Source of the DNA: JBOHUX01 sp050734915
GTDB taxonomy: Bacteria > Chloroflexota > Dormibacteria > Dormibacterales > Dormibacteraceae
Direction: 5' to 3'
Length of the DNA stretch: 9,601 bases
NCBI GenBank assembly: GCA_050734915.1
Contig: JBOHUX010000085.1
Span: forward strand, 1-9,601
In this document: one piece after another, positions 1-5,508 of the stretch
How positions within the stretch are numbered: the first letter of the stretch is position 1
Layout: each line of letters starts with the position of its first letter
Made by a program: the position numbers and the translations under genes
Notes under the pieces: model-generated
Told to the model about the DNA's origin: nothing
The model's database searches: none
What the model saw: only the letters and a program-made list of their open reading frames with translations

Positions 1-251
1 TGGGCGGGGTACCGGCTCGCCCACCTCGGCCTTAGCCGTCTCTCAACCGTCTCCCCCCGGCCGGCGGTGCCGCGCGGCGCGGCCGGGGCGTGCCGGGGAA
101 GGCGCCAGTGGGCGGCGATCCGGGGATGGTGCCGGGGGGGAGCCGCGGCCGCGCCGGCGATCGGAGCGGGCAGGCCGGGCAGCCCCGCGCACATGGCGGT
201 GGCGGCGAGGATCAGTGCCAGGACCGGTGCGAGACGGGTGGGGGGACGCAT
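1..251 (-). CDS. Partial secreted protein, N-terminal part with signal peptide
   Basis: An open frame of 83 codons runs leftward from an ATG at 251 and leaves the window without a stop, so only the N-terminus is visible. It begins with a basic n-region (MRPPTR), a long hydrophobic stretch rich in Leu, Ala and Ile (about residues 7-32), and an Ala-Ala-Ala-Ala-Pro segment near residue 36 that looks like a Sec cleavage site. The only early Cys (residue 21) lacks a proper lipobox, since Met precedes it, so lipidation is unlikely. The next 45 residues are rich in Pro, Arg and His and match no domain I recognise. AAGG lies 6 bases upstream of the ATG. The gene is divergent from metK. Function unknown; the signal peptide is the main reason to call it real. 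Confidence 0.45.
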   Translation of the reverse strand, partial: MRPPTRLAPVLALILAATAMCAGLPGLPAPIAGAAAAPPRHHPRIAAHWRLPRHAPAAPRGTAGRGETVERRLRPRWASRYPA

Positions 252-284
252 GGGGGACCTTGTCACAGAAGATTGGTGCTGGCG

Positions 285-298
285 GCAGTCTAGCGCCC
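285..298. repeat. Copy 1 of a 14-bp imperfect direct repeat around TCTAGCG
   Basis: The sequence gcagtctagcgccc here matches 335-348 at 11 of 14 positions, including an identical TCTAGCG core (289-295 and 339-345). The two cores are exactly 50 bp apart. On the leftward strand this copy reads TAGACT (292-287), which resembles a -10 hexamer and would place a transcription start about 28 bases before the ATG at 251. It could be a promoter element or a regulator site in the divergent intergenic region. No good -35 hexamer is visible. Confidence 0.4.
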
Positions 299-299
299 T

Positions 300-315
300 G
301 GCGCGCCGGCGCGCC
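300..315. repeat. Tandem GGCGCGCC octamers forming a 16-bp perfect palindrome
   Basis: Two adjacent copies of GGCGCGCC (300-307 and 308-315) make a perfect 16-bp GC-only palindrome. It sits between the two TCTAGCG repeats in the intergenic region between divergent genes. Chance is favoured by the high GC content, so a function (operator or cruciform-prone site) is only a possibility. Confidence 0.5.
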
Positions 316-334
316 CGTGTCCCGCGACCGCGAG

Positions 335-348
335 GTAATCTAGCGGCC
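335..348. repeat. Copy 2 of the 14-bp imperfect direct repeat around TCTAGCG
   Basis: The sequence gtaatctagcggcc is the partner of 285-298. On the rightward strand it contains TAATCT (336-341), a weak match to a -10 hexamer that would start a metK transcript around 348. On the leftward strand it reads TAGATT (342-337). The copies may therefore mark divergent promoters, or one regulator bound at two sites five helical turns apart. This rests on pattern alone. Confidence 0.35.
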
Positions 349-351
349 GTC

Positions 352-401
352 CCCACCCGGTGGGCCTGGCGCCTGGGGCCGCGCTCGAACGGAGCGGGGC
401 C
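352..401 (+). promoter_or_regulatory. Structured 5' leader of metK (two hairpins)
   Basis: Two stem-loops can be drawn in the untranslated region. The first pairs CCCAC (352-356) with GTGGG (360-364) around a 3-base loop. The second pairs GGCC (377-380) with GGCC (398-401), has a single G-G mismatch (381/397), then pairs CGCTC (382-386) with GAGCG (392-396) around loop GAACG. The second ends 17 bases before the Shine-Dalgarno sequence. metK leaders are often SAM-regulated, but I do not recognise the conserved core of any SAM riboswitch class here. With this GC content, stable hairpins also occur by chance. Confidence 0.3.
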
Positions 402-418
402 TTGCCGGCGCGGGCGGC

Positions 419-424
419 AGGAGG
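419..424 (+). promoter_or_regulatory. Ribosome binding site of metK
   Basis: A perfect AGGAGG lies 6 bases before the ATG at 431. It fixes the metK start, even though this gives the protein an N-terminal extension of about 18 Ser/Gly/Ala-rich residues before the conserved domain begins. Confidence 0.8.
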
Positions 425-430
425 TTCGAC

Positions 431-1624
431 ATGACAGCTGGCAGGCAGAGCTCGAGCGGCAAGACCGGCGCCGGCGCGAGCGGCGACCTCTTCACGTCGG
501 AGTCGGTCACCGAAGGCCATCCCGACAAGGTTGCAGACCAGATCTCGGACGCCATCCTGGACGCCATCCTGGCCAAGGACCCGCTGGCGCGGGTCGCCTG
601 CGAAACCGCCATCACGACCGGGCTCGTGCTCGTGATGGGGGAGATCACCACCGACTGCTACGTGGACATCCCGCGCATCATCCGGCAGACGGTTCGCGAC
701 GTCGGCTACACGCGCGCCAAGTACGGCTTCGACGCCGAGACCTGCGGCGTGCTGGTCAGCATCGACGAGCAGTCAGCCGAGATCGCGCAGGGCGTCGACG
801 TGGGGGGCGCCGGCGACTCCGGCCTCATGTTCGGGTTCGCCTGCGACGAGACCCCGGAGCTGATGCCTCTCCCCATCAGCCTCGCCCACCGGATCGCCCG
901 CGGCCTCGCCGAGGCGCGCAGGAACCGCACCCTGCCCTACCTGCGGCCCGACGGCAAGGCCCAGGTCACCGTCCGCTACGGCGAGGATGGGCGGCCCGTG
1001 CACGTGGAAGCGGTGGTCGTCTCCGCCCAGCACCATGACGGGGTGGACCTGGAGCAGTTGCGGAGCGACATCTCCGAGCACGTCCTGGACCCGGTTCTCG
1101 AGGGGCAGCCGCGAAGTCTCGAGCTGCGCCGCCTCATCAACCCGACTGGCCGGTTCGTGGTCGGGGGACCGGCCGCGGACGCGGGCCTGACCGGGCGCAA
1201 GGTGATGGTGGACAGCTACGGCGGCTTCGCGCGCCATGGGGGTGGCTGCTTCTCGGGTAAGGACCCGACCAAGGTCGATCGGGCCGGCGCCTACGGCGCC
1301 CGCCACGTGGCCAAGAACATCGTCGCCGCCGGCCTCGCGCGGCGATGCGAGGTGCGGCTCGCCTACGCGATCGGGGTGGTGAAGCCGGTCGCCGTCACCA
1401 TCGACGCGTTCGGGACCGAGACCGTCCCCGTGCCGGAGATCGGACGCGCCGTGGGCCGGCTCTTCGACCTCAGCCCCCTGGGGATCATCAAGGAGCTGAA
1501 CCTGAGGCGCCCCCTCTTCCGGGCCACGGCCGTCTACGGCCACTTCGGCCGCACCGACCTCGACCTCCCCTGGGAGGACACCGGCCGCGCCGGGGAGCTG
1601 GCGGCCGAGGTCGGATTCGCATAG
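431..1624 (+). CDS. metK: S-adenosylmethionine synthase (methionine adenosyltransferase)
   Basis: This 397-residue cytoplasmic enzyme makes S-adenosylmethionine from methionine and ATP, releasing phosphate and pyrophosphate. Length and motif order fit the bacterial family. GHPDK (29-33) carries the ATP-site histidine and aspartate, GEITTD is at 70-75, SIDEQS at 110-115, DAGLTGRK at 250-257, YGGFARHGGG at 263-272, and FSGKDPTKVDR (274-284) is the phosphate-binding loop. The first family signature, normally GAGDQG, reads GAGDSG (126-131): Ser130 replaces a near-invariant Gln. The second signature has Cys273 where Ala is commonest. About 18 residues precede the usual start of homology, yet the ATG has a perfect AGGAGG. 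The TAG stop overlaps the next gene's ribosome binding site, so metK probably leads an operon with the GDP-mannose genes. The family call is secure; the effect of the Q-to-S change is unknown. Confidence 0.96.
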   Translation: MTAGRQSSSGKTGAGASGDLFTSESVTEGHPDKVADQISDAILDAILAKDPLARVACETAITTGLVLVMGEITTDCYVDIPRIIRQTVRDVGYTRAKYGFDAETCGVLVSIDEQSAEIAQGVDVGGAGDSGLMFGFACDETPELMPLPISLAHRIARGLAEARRNRTLPYLRPDGKAQVTVRYGEDGRPVHVEAVVVSAQHHDGVDLEQLRSDISEHVLDPVLEGQPRSLELRRLINPTGRFVVGGPAADAGLTGRKVMVDSYGGFARHGGGCFSGKDPTKVDRAGAYGARHVAKNIVAAGLARRCEVRLAYAIGVVKPVAVTIDAFGTETVPVPEIGRAVGRLFDLSPLGIIKELNLRRPLFRATAVYGHFGRTDLDLPWEDTGRAGELAAEVGFA

Positions 1625-1628
1625 GAGG
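1623..1628 (+). promoter_or_regulatory. Ribosome binding site of manC, pointing to a CTG start
   Basis: AGGAGG overlaps the metK stop codon. It ends on the first base of the GTG at 1628, so it cannot serve that codon. It lies 5 bases before the in-frame CTG at 1634, the ideal distance, and starting there gives an N-terminus of MHAVIPAGGAGTR, as is usual for the family. Confidence 0.6.
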
Positions 1629-2695
1629 TGGCCCTGCACGCGGTCATCCCCGCGGGCGGCGCCGGGACCCGGCTCTGGCCGATGTCGCGGAGATCCCGGC
1701 CCAAGCATGTGCTCGCCCTCTCCCGCGGCGGGCGCTCGCTGCTCCGGGAGACCTACGAGCGCATCGCCCCGCTCGCCGACCAGGTCCACGTCCTCACCGA
1801 GGCCCGCCAGATGCCGCTCGTCAAGCGGCTGGTGCCCGAGCTGGGGCGGGAGGCCTTCATCGTGGAGCCGGCCGCCCGCGGCACCACCAGCGCGCTCGGG
1901 CTGGCCGCCCTCACCCTCCTCGCCCGCGATCCCGACGCCGTCATGCTCTCGGTGGCCGCCGACCACGTGGTCCGCGGCGCGCGCGCATTCGGGACGGCCA
2001 TCCGCCGGGCGGTGGCGGCGGCGGGGGCCACCGACTGCCTGGTGACGATCGGGCTCCGGCCCCGGTTCGCCGCCACTGGCTACGGGTATGTGCGGGTGGG
2101 GGAGAGGACGGGGCCCGGCCGCGCGGCGCTGTTCCGGGTCGCCGAGTTCGTCGAGAAGCCGGACGCCGCCCGCGCGGCCGAGTACCTGGCGGCGGGCACC
2201 TACTACTGGAACCTCTCCATGTTCTGCTGGCGCGCCGCCGCCTTCGTGATGGAGCTGGACCGGCACTCGCCCCAGCACCTGCGCGGCCTGCGGCGGGTTC
2301 TCGAGGCACGTTCGCGCGGCGACGAGGGGGAGGCGCTCCGCCTCTACTCGCGGCTCCCCGCCCAGGCCGTCGACTACACGGTGATGGAGAGGACCGGCAA
2401 CCTGCTGCTCGTCGCCGCCGACTTCGGCTGGAACGACGTCGGTTCGTGGGCGGAGCTGCACGAGATCTGGGACCGGGACCGGGCCGGCAACGTCGTGGAG
2501 GGGGACGCCGTGCTGCTGGACACCCGCGACTGCCTCCTCTCCGCCCCCGGCAAGCTGGTGGCGGCGATCGGGCTCCGCGACCTGATCGTGATCGAGACCG
2601 ACGACGCCATCCTCATCTGCCCCCGGTCGCGGGCGCAGGACGTGAAGCGGATCGTCGCCGACCTCGAACGGTCGGGCCGGATTCGCTACCTTTAG
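1628..2695 (+). CDS. manC: Mannose-1-phosphate guanylyltransferase (GDP-mannose pyrophosphorylase), single-domain form
   Basis: This enzyme joins mannose-1-phosphate and GTP into GDP-mannose, the donor for mannosylated and fucosylated glycans. The 355 residues hold one nucleotidyltransferase domain. Visible motifs are the nucleotide-binding GGAGTRLWP (10-18) with Lys26 after it, the metal-site AADH (110-113), the sugar-site FVEKPD (174-179), and GWNDVGSW (267-274). The C-terminal segment ends with ILICPRSRAQDVK (328-340), typical of the short form. The phosphomannose-isomerase domain of long ManC proteins is absent and appears to be encoded separately at 4149-4520. Family members usually read W-N-S-G-x-F where this one has WNLSMF (194-199), an unusual local change. 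The coordinates use GTG 1628, but the ribosome binding site favours CTG 1634, which would give 353 residues. The gene follows metK by three bases. It could prefer another sugar-1-phosphate, but the neighbours support mannose. Confidence 0.9.
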   Translation: MALHAVIPAGGAGTRLWPMSRRSRPKHVLALSRGGRSLLRETYERIAPLADQVHVLTEARQMPLVKRLVPELGREAFIVEPAARGTTSALGLAALTLLARDPDAVMLSVAADHVVRGARAFGTAIRRAVAAAGATDCLVTIGLRPRFAATGYGYVRVGERTGPGRAALFRVAEFVEKPDAARAAEYLAAGTYYWNLSMFCWRAAAFVMELDRHSPQHLRGLRRVLEARSRGDEGEALRLYSRLPAQAVDYTVMERTGNLLLVAADFGWNDVGSWAELHEIWDRDRAGNVVEGDAVLLDTRDCLLSAPGKLVAAIGLRDLIVIETDDAILICPRSRAQDVKRIVADLERSGRIRYL

Positions 2696-2704
2696 CCGGT
2701 AGAC

Positions 2705-4156
2705 ATGGCCGCCGTCCCCATACGATTCGGCACCGACGGCTGGCGGGGCCTGGTCGCCGACGACTTCACCTTCGAGACGGTGCGCCACGCGTCGCAGGGG
2801 ATCGCCGAATACCTCCTCGCCCGGTCCCCGGCGCCGCTGGTGGTGCTCGGCTACGACTGCCGGTTCGCCTCCGAGGCGTTCGCGGACGAGGTGGCCCGGG
2901 TGCTGGCGGGGAATGGCGTCCGGAGCCTTGTCTTCGACCGGCCCTCGCCGACCCAGGTCGCCTCCTGGACGGTGATCGACCGCCGGGCGGCGGGCGCGGT
3001 CGTGATCACCGCCAGCCACAATCCCTGGCTCTTCAACGGCCTCAAGTACAAGCCCGAGACCGGCAGCTCGGCCCCGCGGGAGGTGATCCGCGAGCTCGAG
3101 GAGCGCATCGATCAGGTCGCCGCGGCACCGGCGCGGGTGCGGCGGAGAGAGCTGGACGACGCCCGGCGCGCCGGCCTGGTGGAGACCGTCGATCCCCGGG
3201 CCGCCTACTTCGAGCAGATCGGTCGCATGCTCGACCTGGAGCGCGTTCGGGGGGCGGGCCTGAGCATCCTCCACGAGTGCATGCACGGCTCCGGGTACGG
3301 CTACCTGGACGGCCTGATGGCGGGGGGCAGGACGGCCGTCACCGAGCTCCACGGGGACCGCAACCCCTACTTCGGGGGCGTCAACCCGGAGCCCATCCCA
3401 CCCAACCTGGGGGTCGCCCTGGAGGCGATGGCGGGGGGCGGCCACGACCTCTGCATCGCCACCGACGGCGACGCCGACCGGGTCGGCATCATCGACGAGA
3501 CGGGGCGCTTCATCAATCAGCTCCAGGTCTACGCCCTGCTCATGCTCTACCTGTTCGAGACGCGCGGCTGGCGAGGGCCGGTCGTGAAGACCGTCAACAT
3601 GACGTCGATGGCCGACCGGCTGGCGGAGCAGTTCGAGGTCGAGGTCCACGAGCTGCCGGTCGGGTTCCCCAACGTGGCCCCCCGGATGATCGAGGTGGAC
3701 GCGGTGCTGGGCGGCGAGGAGAGCGGCGGCTTCGGCTTCCGGGGCCACATCCCGGAGCGGGACGGCATCCTGGCCGGTCTCTTCTTCGCCGACATGATCG
3801 TCAGCTCGGGCAGGCCCCTCAGCCGGATCCTCGCCGACCTCGAGGCGCGGGTCGGCCCCCACGCCTACGCGCGTCACGACATCCACCTTTCCCGGGAGAC
3901 CTACGAGGTGGACCGCGAGCGCATCCTGCGGACCCTCCGCGAGAGGGCCCCCAGCACGGTCGCTGGGGTGGAGGTGAGCCGCGTTCGCGATGACGACGGC
4001 TTCAAGTTCTTCCTCGCCGACGGGAGCTGGGTCCTCCTTCGCGCCAGCGGCACCGAACCGCTGATCAGGGTCTACTCGGAGGCGGCCTCCCCGGACCGGG
4101 TCGAGGCTCGGCTGGCGGCGCTGGAGGAGATCGTGGGGGTGGACGGCAGTGGCTGA
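2705..4156 (+). CDS. manB: Phosphomannomutase / phosphoglucomutase
   Basis: This alpha-D-phosphohexomutase interconverts hexose-6-phosphate and hexose-1-phosphate through a phosphoserine intermediate. Its 483 residues show all four domains in order. RFGTDGWRG (7-15) opens the protein. TASHNP (102-107) holds the catalytic phospho-accepting Ser104. The magnesium site DGDADRVG spans 254-261. GGEESGG (336-342) is the sugar-specificity loop of domain 3, and RASGTEP (446-452) is the phosphate-binding loop of domain 4. The GEESGG loop does not separate mannose from glucose substrates. Position between manC and the isomerase cupin makes mannose-6-P to mannose-1-P the likely main reaction. The ATG follows the manC stop by 9 bases with only a weak ribosome site (GGTAG), suggesting translational coupling. 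The stop overlaps the start of the next gene by 8 bases. Confidence 0.9.
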   Translation: MAAVPIRFGTDGWRGLVADDFTFETVRHASQGIAEYLLARSPAPLVVLGYDCRFASEAFADEVARVLAGNGVRSLVFDRPSPTQVASWTVIDRRAAGAVVITASHNPWLFNGLKYKPETGSSAPREVIRELEERIDQVAAAPARVRRRELDDARRAGLVETVDPRAAYFEQIGRMLDLERVRGAGLSILHECMHGSGYGYLDGLMAGGRTAVTELHGDRNPYFGGVNPEPIPPNLGVALEAMAGGGHDLCIATDGDADRVGIIDETGRFINQLQVYALLMLYLFETRGWRGPVVKTVNMTSMADRLAEQFEVEVHELPVGFPNVAPRMIEVDAVLGGEESGGFGFRGHIPERDGILAGLFFADMIVSSGRPLSRILADLEARVGPHAYARHDIHLSRETYEVDRERILRTLRERAPSTVAGVEVSRVRDDDGFKFFLADGSWVLLRASGTEPLIRVYSEAASPDRVEARLAALEEIVGVDGSG

Positions 4157-4520
4157 GGTCGAGCCGGCACGCTCCTCGCGGGTGGACAAGCCCTGGGGGT
4201 ACGAGCTCCGCTGGGCGGTGACGGACCGGTACCTGGGCAAGGTTCTCCACGTCAACCGCGGGGAGGCCCTGTCCCTTCAGTACCACGAGACCAAGGACGA
4301 GTGCATCATGCTGGCCCATGGGGTCCTCGACCTGGAGTTGGACGACGAGGCCGGTGAGCTGCGGCGCCACCAGCTGCGGGAGGGCGACACGGCCCACATC
4401 CGGCCCGGGCGCCGGCACCGGATGACCGCCGTCGAGGACTGTGACATATTCGAGGTCTCGACCCCCCACATGGCCGACGTGGTCCGCCTCGAGGACCGGT
4501 ACGGCCGTGTCGGGGGCTGA
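4149..4520 (+). CDS. Stand-alone cupin matching the type II phosphomannose isomerase domain
   Basis: This 123-residue single-domain cupin probably converts fructose-6-phosphate to mannose-6-phosphate. It resembles the C-terminal isomerase domain of bifunctional ManC/AlgA proteins: KPWGYE (14-19), GEALSLQYH (38-46) with probable metal ligands His46 and Glu51, the second cupin motif GDTAHIRPGRRH (79-90), and a closing DVVRLEDRYGR (110-120), a hallmark of that family. The part normally reading EVQSGxYLGEDD is altered to EVSTPHMAD. GTG 4149 is preceded by GGGGGTGG at good spacing, and the gene overlaps manB by 8 bases. With manC and manB it would complete the route from fructose-6-P to GDP-mannose. 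Isomerase activity is inferred from similarity and position; related small cupins can bind sugars or act as epimerases or regulators. Confidence 0.75.
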   Translation: MAEVEPARSSRVDKPWGYELRWAVTDRYLGKVLHVNRGEALSLQYHETKDECIMLAHGVLDLELDDEAGELRRHQLREGDTAHIRPGRRHRMTAVEDCDIFEVSTPHMADVVRLEDRYGRVGG

Positions 4521-4524
4521 CGCC

Positions 4525-4559
4525 ACCCCCCACCTGAAAACCACTCACCCAGGGGGGTT
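4525..4559 (+). terminator. Possible weak terminator after the metK-manC-manB-cupin run
   Basis: CCCC, a bulged A, then CCT (4528-4535) can pair with AGG-GGGG (4551-4557) around a 15-base loop starting GAAAA, directly after the cupin stop codon. Only two T residues follow the stem, so it is not a classical intrinsic terminator. The position at the end of an apparent operon is the main support. Confidence 0.25.
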
Positions 4560-4593
4560 GCGGCGGGGCGACGATATGGCGGGGGCAGGGCGT

Positions 4594-4616
4594 CGTCAAG
4601 TCCTGGCGTCAAGTCC
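4594..4616. repeat. Short direct repeat CGTCAAGTCC, two copies
   Basis: CGTCAAGTCC occurs at 4594-4603 and 4607-4616 (period 13 bp) in the 144-bp gap between the cupin gene and the membrane protein gene. It could be a regulator site for the downstream gene or a chance duplication. Otherwise the gap (4521-4664) shows only a faint GATATG (4573-4578) that might serve as a -10 element. Confidence 0.4.
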
Positions 4617-4664
4617 CCGCTCCGCCGTCGGCCCACCCCGGCCGCTGCCCGGGGCGGCGCGCCC

Positions 4665-5480
4665 GTGAAGACGCCGCCACCGATCGCCGAGCGGCTGACG
4701 CCCGCGGCGGGGGCCGAGCCGCTGGTCGACACGCGCTTCCTGGCGCTCGTCGGACTGGTGCTCATCGCGCTCGCCTTCGGGTTCAAGTCCGAGCTGATCG
4801 GGCCCGGCCAGAGCTGGAGTCTGGGCGCGGCGCTCGTCATCGTGGCCGGGCCCGCGCTGTTCACCTATCTCCGGGTCGGCACCGGTGAGCTGCCCGCCGT
4901 CGAGCACTTCGTGCCGGCCGTGATCGCGGCGATCGCCATCACCGGCCTCTCGGTCCTCGTCGCCGAATGGTGGAAGTACGCGCTGATGACGGTCGCATAC
5001 GGCGCCTTCTTCGTCGTCACCTCGCATCTCGACCACCGCCGGCTGCGGGCGTCGGAGAAGCCCGGCCATGTCATCGTCCAGGAGGCCATCCAGGCGATGA
5101 CGCTGGCGATCGCCTTCCTGGTCGTCATCGTCGCCACCTCGCTCAGCCTGCCGCTGAGACTGGGTTGGATCTTCGTGATCGCGGTCCTGGCAGCCTTCCG
5201 CAGCTTCCGGGTCCTCGGCAGGCCGATGCCCGGCAACCGTGCCTTCCTCTTCGCGATCCTGGTCGGGCAGGTGGTCACCTTCTTCGCCTGGGCCGTGTCC
5301 GTCTACGTGCCGTTCAACGAGGGCACGATGGCGGTCATGCTGATGCTCGCCTGGTACATCAACCGGGGGGTGATCAGGCACACCGCCGAGGAGACGTTGA
5401 GCCGCCAGATCGCGCTCGAGTACGGGGCCTTCGCGGCGATCCTCGCCTTCCTCTTCTTCACGAGCGCCCACTTCCGGTAG
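4665..5480 (+). CDS. Integral membrane protein of unknown function, about nine membrane segments
   Basis: I do not recognise this 271-residue protein. It has roughly nine hydrophobic segments (about 24-41, 50-69, 82-100, 104-120, 141-162, 166-178, 192-215, 220-234 and 252-268) and little soluble sequence. A cytosolic-looking basic stretch, SHLDHRRLRASEKPGH (120-135), lies between segments 4 and 5. Charged or polar residues near membranes that might matter are Glu80/His81, Glu101-Trp-Trp-Lys104, Arg179/Arg182 and Asn233-Arg234. No signal peptide, nucleotide-binding motif or transporter signature is seen. The GTG start has no clear ribosome site (a GGGGCGG about 6 bases upstream is the best), so the true start could differ, although the hydrophobic pattern fits this frame throughout. 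It is monocistronic here and converges on the ABC genes. A transporter, a polyprenyl-linked enzyme or a structural membrane protein are all possible. Confidence 0.75.
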   Translation: MKTPPPIAERLTPAAGAEPLVDTRFLALVGLVLIALAFGFKSELIGPGQSWSLGAALVIVAGPALFTYLRVGTGELPAVEHFVPAVIAAIAITGLSVLVAEWWKYALMTVAYGAFFVVTSHLDHRRLRASEKPGHVIVQEAIQAMTLAIAFLVVIVATSLSLPLRLGWIFVIAVLAAFRSFRVLGRPMPGNRAFLFAILVGQVVTFFAWAVSVYVPFNEGTMAVMLMLAWYINRGVIRHTAEETLSRQIALEYGAFAAILAFLFFTSAHFR

Positions 5481-5494
5481 CGGCGGGCTCGCCG
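5481..5494. terminator. Short hairpin between convergent stop codons
   Basis: CGGCG (5481-5485) pairs with CGCCG (5490-5494) around a GGCT loop, immediately after the membrane protein stop and within the 28-bp gap separating it from the ABC ATPase stop. It could act on transcripts from either side. There is no T-run, so this is a tentative call. Confidence 0.25.
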
Positions 5495-5508
5495 AGGATC
5501 GCGGCGCC

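Noticed and set aside
252..430. A known SAM riboswitch before metK
   Set aside because: I looked for the conserved cores of the SAM riboswitch classes and could not match them; only generic GC-rich hairpins are present.
67..1038. A 323-codon rightward frame spanning the intergenic region and the 5' part of metK
   Set aside because: It is Arg-rich, has no ribosome site or domain, and overlaps the certain metK frame.
1345..3993. An 882-codon rightward open frame overlapping metK, manC and manB
   Set aside because: The product is an Arg/Gly/Pro/Ala-rich string typical of an out-of-frame reading of GC-rich genes, while the other frame encodes clear enzymes.
773..4255. A 1160-codon leftward open frame antisense to metK, manC, manB and the start of the cupin gene
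   Set aside because: Its translation is rich in Gly, Arg, Asp, His and Pro with no domain, and it lies opposite four well-supported genes. Long antisense frames are expected opposite GC-rich coding sequence because stop codons become rare.
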